Positions 1-8,600 are shown, numbered from the stretch's first letter. The stretch is DNA of 64,000 nucleotides from Meridianimarinicoccus sp044221805 (GCA_044221805.1 JBGAOK010000001.1:1-64000); one strand, 5' to 3'. The notes: generated by a model from the sequence alone, not told the origin. Made by a program: numbers and translations.

Positions 1-1043
1 GCCCGGGCGGTCCGGCGCCAGTCGCCCCAGCCCCCGCGCGCGGGCGCCAGCGCCGCCAGCGCCGCGGCGAAGGCATTCGGCCCGGCCTGGATTGCCAGAT
101 CGGGGCGGTAGATCTTGCCGATCTCGCCATCCGATCCGTGGACATGGACCAGCCTCTGTCGCGGCTGCGGCACCGCCAGAAGGGTGTAGCCGTCGGTCGA
201 GATCTCGTCGAAGCGGGCGTTCAGGGCAAGGATCAGGTCGGCCTCGCCCAGCAGCCGGCGGACCTGGGCAGGCATGCCCACCCCCGCCTCGCCGCAGAAC
301 ACCGGCGCATGGTTGTCGATCAGGTCCTGGCAGCGGAAGGCGGCGACCACGGGAATGTCCCAGGCCTCGGCAAAGCGGAGCACCGCCGCGGCGCCGGCCG
401 GCGTCCAGTTGCAGCCGCCGTGAAAGATCACCGGACGCTCGGCCGCTTCCAGCAGGCCGCAGAGCCGCGCCATCGCGGCCGGCGACGGCACCGGTTCCTC
501 GACCACCACCGGCCCGCTCAGCGCCGGGGTATCGGTCCGGGCCGCCAGCATGTCCTCGGGCAGGGCGATCACCACCGGGCCGGGGCGTCCTGACAGCGCG
601 GTCATCCAGGCCCGCGACAGGATCTCGGGGATGCGCTCGACCCGGTCGATCTCGACCGCCCATTTCGCCAGCGGGCCGAAGGCCGCACGGTAGTCCAGCT
701 CCTGAAATGCCTCGCGGCCCGTCATGTCGGTGCCCACCTGCCCGACGAACAGGATCATCGGCGCAGAGTCCTGCATCGCCGCATGGACCCCGATCGCCGC
801 GTTGGTGGCGCCGGGACCGCGGGTGACCATGCAGATGCCGGGGCTGCCGGTCAGCTTGCCATGGGCCGCCGCCATGAAGGCCGCGCCGCCCTCGTGCCGG
901 CAGAGCACATAATCCAGCTGCCCCCGGGTGTCGTGCAGCGCGTCCAGCACCGCCAGATAGCTTTCCCCCGGGATGCCAAACGCCTTGCGCGCGCCAAGCG
1001 CCACAAGACAATCGACCAGCAGCTGTCCGCCGTTGCGTGCCAT
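1..1043 (-). CDS. ThDP-dependent acetolactate-synthase-like enzyme (3' end outside window)
   Basis: The visible N-terminal 347 residues have the fold of thiamine-diphosphate enzymes of the acetolactate synthase/benzoylformate decarboxylase family. The start MARNGGQLLVDCL is followed by a GIPGE motif. The conserved cofactor-activating glutamate is at residue 51 in CRHEGGAAFMA, and GPGATNA lies beyond it. The central domain follows with FHGG and the start of the FAD/nucleotide-fold region. The PP-binding C-terminal domain lies beyond position 1. The ATG has a good GGAAGGGA ribosome site. Substrate cannot be told from this half. Family members decarboxylate 2-keto acids and carboligate the product, so a catabolic decarboxylase or ligase is as likely as the biosynthetic enzyme. 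The gene stands 58 bp upstream of no obvious partner. Confidence 0.85.
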   Translation of the reverse strand, partial: MARNGGQLLVDCLVALGARKAFGIPGESYLAVLDALHDTRGQLDYVLCRHEGGAAFMAAAHGKLTGSPGICMVTRGPGATNAAIGVHAAMQDSAPMILFVGQVGTDMTGREAFQELDYRAAFGPLAKWAVEIDRVERIPEILSRAWMTALSGRPGPVVIALPEDMLAARTDTPALSGPVVVEEPVPSPAAMARLCGLLEAAERPVIFHGGCNWTPAGAAAVLRFAEAWDIPVVAAFRCQDLIDNHAPVFCGEAGVGMPAQVRRLLGEADLILALNARFDEISTDGYTLLAVPQPRQRLVHVHGSDGEIGKIYRPDLAIQAGPNAFAAALAALAPARGGWGDWRRTAR

Positions 1044-1101
1044 TGCCCGTCCCTTCCGTTCGCGTCGCGTTGCCGGGTCATCCAGATTGCCCGCGCCCGG
1101 C

Positions 1102-2130
1102 CTACTGCGCCGGCTCCGCCGCCGGCGGAGTCCAGCGTCCGTCCAGCACCTCGGCCCGGGGCTGGTAGAGCCGCAGCGTATAGTTCCAGCCCGGCGTCAC
1201 CGGCAGGCAGTTCGGGCTGCCCCCGGTGCAGCCGCCGAACTGGATCGACACGCCGCCCTGCGGGTCGAGATCGGCGGTAACGCTGTTGACCGCGTTCCGG
1301 CCCAGGTCGTTCTTCACCATGAAGCCGTCGGCGTCATAGACCGTCACCGACCAGAATCCGTCCACCGGCACGTCGCCCAGGGTCAGGAGGTAGACCGTGC
1401 TGCCGTCGTTCTTCTCGGGGAAGGTGATGAAATAGCGCGCCTCGGATTCCGGGTTCAGGCCCCAGCCGGCGGCGGTGGCCAGCAGGTGGGCGACCTCGTC
1501 CACCTCGCCGCGCGGGCCCATCCGGGGGCCGAACCCGTCCATCCCCATGGCGCCCAGTTGCAGCAGCAGCGCGCGGGTCTGGTCAAGGCTCGCCGGGTCC
1601 CAATCCGGCACCGACCAGGTGCCGCGCTGGGTCTGCTCGATCCGGATCCCGTCCTGGACCGCATGGGCCTCGGCCAGGTCGGCGGGGTCGGCGGCATCGA
1701 CGAAGACCCGGGCCAGAAGCGCCACATAGCGGGTGCCAATATCCTCCTCGGTGATCATCGAGGTGCCTTCGTGCAGCACGTAGGGGGTGTAGTGGTCGCC
1801 CGATACCGGCTGCACCGCCACATAGCGCCCGCCCGACTCGGGGATCGTGACCGAGATCGGCCCCGCCGACAGGTCGTAGACACCGTTGGAATAGAGCGTG
1901 TCCATGTTCATCCGGATCACCGGCTGGTCCTCGACGGTGGTCGGCATCCGGCCATGGACCAGGATGCCCAGCCCGTTCCGGACCACGGTCTCGGTCATGT
2001 AGCGGTCGGTCTCGGCCCGGGTGAAATTCGCGGCGTTCACCTTCACCGGCTCGGCCACCGCCCAGCCCGGCACTGCGCCGAGCATCACCGCTGCCAGCAC
2101 CGCCGGTCTCAGCCCTGTCCGTCCTGCCAT
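1102..2130 (-). CDS. Exported DUF1254/DUF1214 domain protein
   Basis: A 342-residue protein with a clear Sec signal peptide (hydrophobic stretch after MAGRTGLRP, likely cleavage after AVA near residue 26), so it is probably periplasmic. The N-terminal half, with MNMDTLYSNGVYDLS and YVAVQPVSGDHYTPYV, is typical of DUF1254. The C-terminal part (YFITFPEKNDG, GFWSVTVYD, WNYTLRLYQPR) matches DUF1214. The biochemical role of this family is not established. Start chosen because the signal peptide begins there. It lies between the ThDP enzyme gene and nagA on the same strand. The 165-bp gap before nagA makes co-transcription with the amino-sugar operon uncertain. Confidence 0.8.
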   Translation of the reverse strand: MAGRTGLRPAVLAAVMLGAVPGWAVAEPVKVNAANFTRAETDRYMTETVVRNGLGILVHGRMPTTVEDQPVIRMNMDTLYSNGVYDLSAGPISVTIPESGGRYVAVQPVSGDHYTPYVLHEGTSMITEEDIGTRYVALLARVFVDAADPADLAEAHAVQDGIRIEQTQRGTWSVPDWDPASLDQTRALLLQLGAMGMDGFGPRMGPRGEVDEVAHLLATAAGWGLNPESEARYFITFPEKNDGSTVYLLTLGDVPVDGFWSVTVYDADGFMVKNDLGRNAVNSVTADLDPQGGVSIQFGGCTGGSPNCLPVTPGWNYTLRLYQPRAEVLDGRWTPPAAEPAQ

Positions 2131-2295
2131 GTCCCTGCCCCCTTCTCGACACCATCCGGTGGTTGCCCCTTGGGTCGAGTGTCGGGCAAAGCCGCCGCCC
2201 TGCCTATGGGGAAGTGCCGGGGACCGGACACAAATGCGACCCGGCGCGGCCGGGATGCCCGGATCTGCGCCGGCCCCGGAACCGGACCCGGGCGC

Positions 2296-3462
2296 TCAGC
2301 CGGCCGGGATCACGCCGGCCAGCCGCAAGCGGCCGCCGTCCCGGGCAAGCCGCAGCATCGGCCCGGCCGTCGCGCCCACGTCGAGGCGGCCGGTCCCGGC
2401 GGGCAGGCCGGCGACCTCGGCCGGGATCCGCGTCGCCATCGCCAGCGCCGTGGCCAGGTCCAGCCCGACCTCGGCGACCAGCACGCCGACCGCCGTGGTC
2501 AGGTCCAGATCCGCCCCGGCTAGCGTGCCGTCGGCCAGGGTCAGCCGGCCCTCGGACCGGCGGATCACCCGGCCGTTCAGGGTGAAGGATCCCTGATCGG
2601 TCCCCGCCGGGGCCATGGCGTCGCTGACCAGGAACACCGCCCCCGGCCCCTGCTTCGCCGCCAGTGCCACCCGCATCGCCGCCGGATGGACGTGGATCGC
2701 ATCGGCGATCAACCCGGCCGACAGCCGGCCGTGGCTCAGCGCCGCGCCGACCAGCCCGGGCTCGCGGCTGCCCATCTGGCTCATGGCGTTGAACAGGTGG
2801 GTTACGCAGCTGGCGCCGGCCTCGGCATAGCTCTGGCAGGTGGCGAAGTCCGCGTCGCTGTGGCCGAGCGAGACGATCACCCCGGCCTCTGCCAGCGCCT
2901 CGACCTGATGGCGGGTGGCGTTCTCGGGTGCCAGCGTCACCATCAGCGCCGGCAGGCGCCGCGCCGCCTCGCAGATCAGCGACAGGTCGCGGTCGGTCAG
3001 CGGACGGATCAGCCGCGGGTCATGGGCGCCCTTGCGGGCCAAGGACAGATGTGGGCCTTCCAGATGTAGCCCGCCGATTCCCGCCACCCCGGCCGCGATC
3101 GCCGCCTCGACCGCGAGGATCGCGGCGGCGGTGCGTTCGGGCGTGTCGGTGATCAGCGTCGGCAGGATCGTGGTGGCGCCCAGCCGGGCATGGGCGGCGG
3201 CAATGGTACACAGAGCGGCGACCGACTGGTCGTCGTTGAACATCACCCCGCCGCCACCGTTCACCTGAAGATCCACATAGCCCGGGCACAGGATGTCCCC
3301 GGCCAGGTCGATGATCGTGGCGTCGCCCGCCGCAACCGCGACCTCGGCCTCGGGCAGGATCGCGGCCAGCGTGCCGGCCGCGCGCAGCAGCACATGGCCC
3401 TCGATCAGGCGGGTGCCGTCGAAGATGGCGCCGCCGCGGAAGATCTCGCGCTGGTTGGTCAT
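2296..3462 (-). CDS. nagA: N-acetylglucosamine-6-phosphate deacetylase
   Basis: NagA removes the acetyl group from GlcNAc-6-phosphate, giving glucosamine-6-phosphate and acetate in the cytoplasm. The 388-residue protein has the family's amidohydrolase signature: PGYVDLQVNGGGG near residue 60, the metal-ligand glutamate in GLHLEGPH (about residue 135), the histidines of SLGHSD and THLFNAM, and the catalytic aspartate in SDAMAP. Length matches the family. The reading frame stays open far upstream to 4209, but family alignment and an ATGA overlap with the upstream isomerase stop place the start at 3462. It is the last gene of a four-gene coupled operon (kinase, GntR, isomerase, nagA). Confidence 0.93.
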   Translation of the reverse strand: MTNQREIFRGGAIFDGTRLIEGHVLLRAAGTLAAILPEAEVAVAAGDATIIDLAGDILCPGYVDLQVNGGGGVMFNDDQSVAALCTIAAAHARLGATTILPTLITDTPERTAAAILAVEAAIAAGVAGIGGLHLEGPHLSLARKGAHDPRLIRPLTDRDLSLICEAARRLPALMVTLAPENATRHQVEALAEAGVIVSLGHSDADFATCQSYAEAGASCVTHLFNAMSQMGSREPGLVGAALSHGRLSAGLIADAIHVHPAAMRVALAAKQGPGAVFLVSDAMAPAGTDQGSFTLNGRVIRRSEGRLTLADGTLAGADLDLTTAVGVLVAEVGLDLATALAMATRIPAEVAGLPAGTGRLDVGATAGPMLRLARDGGRLRLAGVIPAG

Positions 3463-4484
3463 AGGGTCTCCGTCACCTTGTTCAGATGGCGCGGCAGGTC
3501 GGGGTTGATGCCCCGCTTCGCCGCGACCCGTTCCACCATGGCGTAGAAGGACACGATCAGGGCGATCGGGTCGGTCAGCCAGTGGCCGGTGCGCACATGC
3601 TCGATCACCGTCGCGGTCTTCGCCTTGTCCGAGGTGACGAAGACGCTGGCGCCCTTGGCGGCGATGGCATCGGCGATCTCGGCCACCGCGCTTTCGGCGG
3701 CATCGGCGGCGGCGAAGGCCAGCACCGGGAACCCCCGGTCGACGATCGAGACCGGCCCGTGCATCACCTCGGCCGAGGAGAAGCTCTCGGCGTGCAGCTG
3801 GCAGGTCTCCTTGAACTTCAGCGCGGCCTCGTTCGACATCGCCCAGCCCGGACCGCGGCCAAGGGTGTAGATCGACCCGCTGTCCAGCGCGCCGATCACC
3901 GGCGACCAGTCGGCCGAGACGGCGCGCGCCAGCGCCTCGGGCAGGTCGCGGATCGCCGTCAGCAGCGCCGCATCGCCCTTCATCTCGGCCAGCAGCCACA
4001 GCCCGGCCACCGCCGAGGTGACGAAGGTCTTGGTCGCCGCCACGCTGATCTCGGGCCCGGCATGGATCCTGAGCGTTGCGTTCGCCGCCTGCGCCAGCGG
4101 CGAGTCCGGGTGGTTGGTCACCGCCACCGCATAGGCGCCGCCGTCGCGGGCGCCGCGGGTCATCTCGACGATGTCGGGGCTTTGCCCCGATTGCGAGACG
4201 GCGATGCACAGGCTGTCGGCCAGCGCCAGCTTCGCGCCATAGATCGACGCCACCGACGGCCCGACCGAGGCGACCGGCAGGCCCAGGACCAGTTCGCTGA
4301 CGTATTTCAGATAGGTGCAGGCATGGTCCGACGACCCCCGCGCCACGGTCACCAGGAACCGGGGGTTCAGTGCCTTCGCGGTTGCAGCGATCCGGCTCGT
4401 GTCCGCGCCGCCCTCGTCAAGAAGACGGGCAACAGCGGCGGGGATCTCCTCCACCTCTGCGCGCATCAGGCTTTTCTGGGTCAT
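3459..4484 (-). CDS. SIS-domain aminosugar isomerase/deaminase (NagB-II/GlmS C-terminal type)
   Basis: A 341-residue double-SIS protein resembling the isomerase half of GlmS without the glutaminase domain. Motifs: VARGSSDHAC near residue 50, ASIYG, the phosphosugar-binding SQSGQSPD, and SVAATKTFVTS. The C-terminus ends in HLNKVTETL, corresponding to the lid region of GlmS. Members of this group (sometimes called NagB-II) convert glucosamine-6-phosphate to fructose-6-phosphate and ammonia. No classical NagB is present in the locus, so this protein is inferred to do that step between NagA and glycolysis. Its start overlaps the GntR stop by 4 bp and its stop overlaps the nagA start by 4 bp. AgaS-like specificity for another amino sugar cannot be excluded. 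Confidence 0.88.
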   Translation of the reverse strand: MTQKSLMRAEVEEIPAAVARLLDEGGADTSRIAATAKALNPRFLVTVARGSSDHACTYLKYVSELVLGLPVASVGPSVASIYGAKLALADSLCIAVSQSGQSPDIVEMTRGARDGGAYAVAVTNHPDSPLAQAANATLRIHAGPEISVAATKTFVTSAVAGLWLLAEMKGDAALLTAIRDLPEALARAVSADWSPVIGALDSGSIYTLGRGPGWAMSNEAALKFKETCQLHAESFSSAEVMHGPVSIVDRGFPVLAFAAADAAESAVAEIADAIAAKGASVFVTSDKAKTATVIEHVRTGHWLTDPIALIVSFYAMVERVAAKRGINPDLPRHLNKVTETL

Positions 4485-5254
4485 CGTTCGGTGTCCTTTG
4501 CGTCCGTGAGGCGGAGTTCGGCCACGAAGTCGTAGGCGTCTCCGCGATAGGTGGATTGGGTGAATTCGGCGACCCGGCCATTGCCCAGGTACGAGGTCCG
4601 CTTGATGCTGAGCCCCGCCGCCCCCGGCGCCACGTCGAGAAGCCGCGCCTCGGTCTCGCCAAGATTGACGGCCGAGATCTTCTGGATCGCCCGGACCGGG
4701 TGCGTCCCCATGGCTTCGAGCACCTCGTAGAGCGACGCGGTCACCACCAGCGGGTTCGGCAGGATGTCGAGCGGCAGCGCCGCCCGTTCCAGCGCCATCG
4801 GCTGCCCCCCGGCCTCGCGCAGGCGATAGAGCCGCGCCACCGATTCCCCCGACGACAGGCCGAGGGCGATCATCTCGTCCGGCGAGGGCACCACGATGCC
4901 GCGCTCCAGCCAGGTCGAGGTCGTGTCCATGCCGCGGCGCTGCATGTCCTCCGAGAACGAGGTCAGCCGGGTCAGCGACTGCTCGACCCGCTGCACCCGG
5001 TCGCGCACGAAGGTGCCCGAACCCTGCCGCTGGGTCAGCGCGCCGGTCTCGACCAGTTCGTGGATCGCCTTGCGCACGGTGACCCGGGACAGGTCGGTCA
5101 GTTCGGCCAGTTCCCGTTCCGGCGGCAGCGAAGCGTTCGGGGCGAGGATGCCCTGCTCGATCGCCGCCTCGATGCGGCGGCGGAGCTGGACATAGCGCGG
5201 CCCCGCGCCCTTGCCGAGCCAGCCTTCCGGGCGCAGGAAATCGGTCACGCTCAT
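4481..5254 (-). CDS. GntR/HutC-family transcriptional regulator
   Basis: A 257-residue regulator with an N-terminal winged helix (about residues 20-85; LPPERELAELTDLSRVTVRK then GSGTFV) and a C-terminal UTRA effector domain (about 105-250). NagR/YvoA and DasR proteins of this subfamily sense GlcN-6-P or GlcNAc-6-P. The start is fixed by a 4-bp ATGA overlap with the kinase stop. The protein is expressed from within the operon it presumably controls. The likely targets are the GGTA repeats in the divergent promoter region 6142-6280. That link is inferred from position, not shown. Confidence 0.9.
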   Translation of the reverse strand: MSVTDFLRPEGWLGKGAGPRYVQLRRRIEAAIEQGILAPNASLPPERELAELTDLSRVTVRKAIHELVETGALTQRQGSGTFVRDRVQRVEQSLTRLTSFSEDMQRRGMDTTSTWLERGIVVPSPDEMIALGLSSGESVARLYRLREAGGQPMALERAALPLDILPNPLVVTASLYEVLEAMGTHPVRAIQKISAVNLGETEARLLDVAPGAAGLSIKRTSYLGNGRVAEFTQSTYRGDAYDFVAELRLTDAKDTER

Positions 5255-6138
5255 GCCCGCCCGTCCCCTTCGGCCGCCATCAGGCGGGCCAGCGCCAGCG
5301 CACCGTCCAGCGCGGTGCCCTTGGGCGGCTGGATCGCCGCCTGCATCGCCGTGGGCAGATACTCGCGATAGGCCGCGGACAGGCCGCCAAGGACGCAGAT
5401 CGGTTCGCCCCGGCGCCAGCCGATCGCCTCGAACATGTCGCGGAGATAAGCGGCGCCGCGCAGCAGGACCTCGCGCCCGACCGGATCGCCCGCCGCGGCG
5501 GCCTCGACGATGATTGGCGCCAGCGCGGCGACCTCCTTCGGGGTGGCGGCGATGCTGAAATGCACGATGCCGCGGGGCTTGCCGCCGAAGCGGTCCATCA
5601 GCGCCCGGGTCAGGCCGGTTTCCGGCCGGATCCCGTCGGCGACGTCCAGCGCCAGCACCAGCGCGGTCTTGCCGATCCAGAACCCCGAGGCCTCGTCGCC
5701 CAGGCGCGAGCCCCAGCCGCCGGCCAGGCGGATCTGTCCGCCGCTCTGGCGGGCCAGGAAGGATCCGGTGCCGATCCCGGCGACCGAGCCGTCGGCGCTG
5801 TCCAGCGCGCCGCGCACCGCCGGGCGGCGGTCGTCGTCGACGAAGACCCGCTCCAGCGGCAGTTCCGCGCCGAACCGGGCGCCATATTCGGCATCCACCA
5901 CCCCGGCCAGCCCCAGATAGGCCGGCACCCGGCACAGCGCGCCGTAGTCCACGCCGCATTCCGCCGCCATGCGCCCGAGCCCGTCGCGGATCGTCGCCGC
6001 GGCAAGGCCCATGTCGGTCGAGACATTGGCCGGTCCCAGCAGGACCACATGGCGTTCCCCCTCCGCCTCAAGCGCGAGGCGGCAGTTGGTTCCGCCGCCA
6101 TCGACGGCCAGCACGGCTTTGTCCAGATCGGGTTGCAT
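5251..6138 (-). CDS. BadF/BadG-type ATPase, probable MurNAc/GlcNAc kinase (MurK-like)
   Basis: A 295-residue ASKHA-fold kinase. The phosphate-1 motif is VDGGGTNCRLAL (about residue 12) and the phosphate-2/adenosine motifs include GIGTGSFLAR (about 120) and LGGLSAAYREYLP near the end. Family members include N-acetylglucosamine kinase and MurK, which phosphorylates both MurNAc and GlcNAc. In this locus such a kinase is needed because the uptake system is an ABC transporter, which delivers unphosphorylated sugar. The ATG lies only 4 bp downstream of a pair of operator-like ATACCTAT repeats on the plus strand, so its leader is very short and repressor binding could also block transcription initiation directly. 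No strong Shine-Dalgarno is visible. Confidence 0.86.
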   Translation of the reverse strand: MQPDLDKAVLAVDGGGTNCRLALEAEGERHVVLLGPANVSTDMGLAAATIRDGLGRMAAECGVDYGALCRVPAYLGLAGVVDAEYGARFGAELPLERVFVDDDRRPAVRGALDSADGSVAGIGTGSFLARQSGGQIRLAGGWGSRLGDEASGFWIGKTALVLALDVADGIRPETGLTRALMDRFGGKPRGIVHFSIAATPKEVAALAPIIVEAAAAGDPVGREVLLRGAAYLRDMFEAIGWRRGEPICVLGGLSAAYREYLPTAMQAAIQPPKGTALDGALALARLMAAEGDGRA

Positions 6139-6141
6139 GAG

Positions 6142-6280
6142 ATACCTATATAATACCTATGGACGGCATTAAAGGCCTTTTTACTACCAAACGCAAGGAA
6201 AAGTGCCCATTTCCGCCGAGAAACTGACTCGGCCGCCAGAACAAGAATTAAATGGTAGACAAATGGTATTGGAAAGGTAT
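6142..6280. promoter_or_regulatory. Divergent promoter region with GGTA repeats on 11-bp spacing
   Basis: Two copies of ATACCTAT lie at 6142-6149 and 6153-6160. On the murQ side are AATGGTAG (6251-6258), AATGGTAT (6262-6269) and AAAGGTAT (6273-6280). All neighbours are exactly 11 bp apart, one helical turn, and the two groups point toward each other (AxAGGTAT reads on opposite strands). A further TACCAA sits at 6185-6190 and a palindromic AAAGGCCTTT at 6171-6180. The arrays abut both start codons, so they are good candidates for the operator of the GntR regulator encoded at 4481-5254. The repeats are seen directly; the factor is inferred. Confidence 0.65.
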
Positions 6281-6305
6281 GATCGGCCGCAAGAGGGAGA
6301 TTCGC

Positions 6306-7187
6306 ATGGCACTGCCCCGGACCGAAATGCTGCATGACGAGGCGAAGGGGCTCGACGCCCGCGAACCGATCGCGATCGCCCAGGCGCTGGCCGCCGGACA
6401 GGCCGCCGCCGCGGCCGTGGTCGGCGATGCCGCCGCAGCGATCTGCGCCGGGGCACAGGCGATGGCGGCGACGATCCGGGCCGGGGGCCGGCTGGTCTGT
6501 GCCGCCGCCGGGTCGTCCGGGCTGATGGCGGCCTCGGACGCACTGGAACTGGGCGGCACTTTCGCGATTCCGCCGGGCCAGATCCGCATCGTGATGGCTG
6601 GCGGCATGCCGACAGGGGTCGAGATGCCCGGCGCCGTCGAGGATGACACCGACAGCCTGGCCCGGGCGCTGGCCGACCTGACCGCCGCAGGTACCGTGAT
6701 CGCCGTCTCGGCCAGCGGCACCACCCCCTTCACCGTGGAGGCGGCCCGCCAGGCCCAGGCCCGGGGCGCCACCGTCATCGGCATCGCCAACAATGCCGGC
6801 TCGGCCCTGCTGGCCATGGCCGACCACCCGATCCTGCTGGCCACCCCGCCCGAAGTGATCGCCGGATCGACCCGGATGGGCGCCGGCACCGCCCAGAAGA
6901 TCGCGCTCAACATGCTCTCGACGCTGATGGCGGTCGAGCTGGGCCACATCTACGATGGCATGATGGTCAATGTGGTGGCCGACAACGACAAGCTGCGCCG
7001 CCGCGCCGCCGGCATCGTCGCCGCGATCACCGGCGTCGCCCCGGAAACCGCCGCGGCCGCCCTGGCCCAGGCCCAGGGCCGGGTGAAGCCCGCCGCCCTG
7101 ATCGCCGCCGGCCTGCCCGCGTCCCGGGCGGACCGGCTGCTGGAAGACACCGGCGGCAACCTGCGCGCCGCGCTGGCGCGGATCTGA
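6306..7187 (+). CDS. murQ: N-acetylmuramic acid 6-phosphate etherase
   Basis: MurQ cleaves the lactyl ether of MurNAc-6-phosphate to give GlcNAc-6-phosphate and D-lactate. The 293-residue protein has one SIS domain with the family hallmark IAGSTRMGAGTAQKIALNML near residues 180-200, SASGTTPF near 138, and a C-terminal helical UBA-like region. The start at 6306 was chosen over the in-frame ATG at 6252: it has an AGAGGGA ribosome site, begins at the usual family position, and leaves the GGTA repeats outside the coding region. It is followed after 48 bp by the ABC transporter genes, so uptake and ether cleavage are likely co-expressed. Confidence 0.93.
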   Translation: MALPRTEMLHDEAKGLDAREPIAIAQALAAGQAAAAAVVGDAAAAICAGAQAMAATIRAGGRLVCAAAGSSGLMAASDALELGGTFAIPPGQIRIVMAGGMPTGVEMPGAVEDDTDSLARALADLTAAGTVIAVSASGTTPFTVEAARQAQARGATVIGIANNAGSALLAMADHPILLATPPEVIAGSTRMGAGTAQKIALNMLSTLMAVELGHIYDGMMVNVVADNDKLRRRAAGIVAAITGVAPETAAAALAQAQGRVKPAALIAAGLPASRADRLLEDTGGNLRAALARI

Positions 7188-7235
7188 CGGCGCCCGCCGT
7201 TGCCCGCCGCCCCCCGTTCAACAAGGAGGAACTGC

Positions 7236-8504
7236 ATGTCCCGTACTCTCCCGCTGGCAGCTCTGCTGACCACGACCATCGCCGCCGCGCTTCCCCTCGG
7301 GGGCGCGCTGGCGCAGGATGTCACCCTGACCATCGAAAGCTGGCGCAACGACGACCTGACCCTGTGGCAGGAGCAGATCATCCCGGCCTTCGAAGCCAGC
7401 CACCCCGGCGTCAAGGTGAAGTTCGTGCCCTCGGCACCCACCGAATACAACGCGGTGCTGAACTCGAAGCTCGACGCGGGCTCGGCCGGCGACCTGATCT
7501 CGTGCCGGCCCTTCGACGCCTCGCTGTCGCTCTACCAGTCGGGCAAGCTTGCCGACCTGACCGGGCTTGCGGCGATGGCCAACTTCTCGGACGTGGCCAA
7601 GTCGGCCTGGTCGACCGATGACGGCGCCCACACCTTCTGCGTGCCGATGGCCAGCGTGATCCACGGCTTCATCTACAACAAGGACGCCTTCGCCGAGCTG
7701 GGGATCGAGCCGCCCAAGACCATGGACGAATTCTATGCCGTGCTCGAGAAGATCAAGGCCGACGGGTCCTACATCCCGATGGCGATGGGCACCAACGACC
7801 AGTGGGAAGCCGCCACCATGGGCTACCAGAACATCGGCCCGAACTACTGGAAGGGCGAGGAAGGCCGGCTGGCGCTGATCAAGGGCGAGCAGAAGCTGAC
7901 CGATCCGCAATGGATCGCCCCCTTCACCGAGATCGCCAAGTGGGGCCCCTATCTGGGCGACGGGTTCGAGGCGCAGACCTATCCCGACAGCCAGAACCTG
8001 TTCACCCTGGGCCGCGCCGCGATCTATCCCGCCGGCTCGTGGGAGATCTCGGGCTTCAACACCCAGGCCGATTTCGCCATGGGCGCCTTCCCGCCGCCGG
8101 TGCCCGCCGCGGGCGACGACTGCTTCATCTCGGACCACACCGACATCGCCATGGGCCTCAACGCCGCCTCGCCCAATGCCGAGGCCGCCCGGTCCTTCCT
8201 GGAATGGGTGGGCTCGCAGGAATTCGCCGGCATCTATGCCAATGCCCTGCCCGGCTTCTTCCCGCTGGTGAATGCCGAGGTCACGCTTGACGATCCGCTG
8301 GCGCAGGAATTCGTCAGCTGGCGCGAGACCTGCAAGCCGACGATCCGCTCGACCTACCAGATCCTGTCGCGCGGCACGCCGAACCTCGAGAACGACACCT
8401 GGGGCGCGGCGGCGAACGTCGTCCGCGGCACCGAGACCCCCGAGGCGGCCGCCGAGCGGCTGCAGGGCGGCCTCGCCAGCTGGTACGGGCCGCAGAAGAA
8501 CTGA
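7236..8504 (+). CDS. ABC transporter substrate-binding protein, sugar family 1
   Basis: A 422-residue periplasmic solute-binding protein of the MalE/UgpB cluster. It has a signal peptide (MSRTLPLAALLTTTIAAAL..., cleavage probably after GALA near residue 27) and typical body motifs such as WRNDDLTLWQEQIIPAFE and an aromatic-rich binding region (NYWKGEE, YPAGSWEISGF). The start is set by a strong AAGGAGGA site 5 bp before the ATG. It lies directly after murQ, so the ligand is probably MurNAc or a related muropeptide or amino sugar. That specificity is inference from context. A 96-bp gap with a hairpin separates it from the permease genes. Confidence 0.9.
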   Translation: MSRTLPLAALLTTTIAAALPLGGALAQDVTLTIESWRNDDLTLWQEQIIPAFEASHPGVKVKFVPSAPTEYNAVLNSKLDAGSAGDLISCRPFDASLSLYQSGKLADLTGLAAMANFSDVAKSAWSTDDGAHTFCVPMASVIHGFIYNKDAFAELGIEPPKTMDEFYAVLEKIKADGSYIPMAMGTNDQWEAATMGYQNIGPNYWKGEEGRLALIKGEQKLTDPQWIAPFTEIAKWGPYLGDGFEAQTYPDSQNLFTLGRAAIYPAGSWEISGFNTQADFAMGAFPPPVPAAGDDCFISDHTDIAMGLNAASPNAEAARSFLEWVGSQEFAGIYANALPGFFPLVNAEVTLDDPLAQEFVSWRETCKPTIRSTYQILSRGTPNLENDTWGAAANVVRGTETPEAAAERLQGGLASWYGPQKN

Positions 8505-8535
8505 GCCTCAGGACTGAGCCTCGGAACTGAGCTTC
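8500..8535 (+). repeat. Triplicated 13-bp unit carrying the stop codon
   Basis: ACTGAGCCTC at 8500-8509 and 8513-8522, then ACTGAGCTTC at 8526-8535, spaced 13 bp apart. The first copy contains the natural TGA stop of the binding-protein gene. Because 13 is not a multiple of 3, the three TGA copies fall in three different frames. This looks like local slippage duplication at the gene end. Confidence 0.7.
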
Positions 8536-8556
8536 GCCCCTGCCCTGCTGACCCCC

Positions 8557-8582
8557 CTCCCGGACGGATCCTCGTCCGGGAG
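8557..8582 (+). terminator. Intercistronic GC hairpin between binding protein and permease genes
   Basis: CTCCCGGACG (8557-8566) and CGTCCGGGAG (8573-8582) form a perfect 10-bp stem with a 6-nt loop. No T-run follows. In ABC operons such hairpins after the binding-protein gene typically protect the upstream mRNA and reduce read-through, giving more binding protein than permease. That function is inferred here. Confidence 0.6.
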
Positions 8583-8600
8583 ACCTGACCGGAGTCCCCC

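Noticed and set aside
973..2523. Long plus-strand frame of 516 codons
   Set aside because: It runs antisense across the ThDP and DUF1254 genes, has an Arg/Pro/Gly/His-rich shadow composition and no family motif. The minus-strand gene has a signal peptide and clear domains.
2296..4209. N-terminal extension of nagA to 4209
   Set aside because: The extra residues are the antisense-like shadow of the isomerase gene in another frame; NagA similarity and an ATGA overlap start at 3462.
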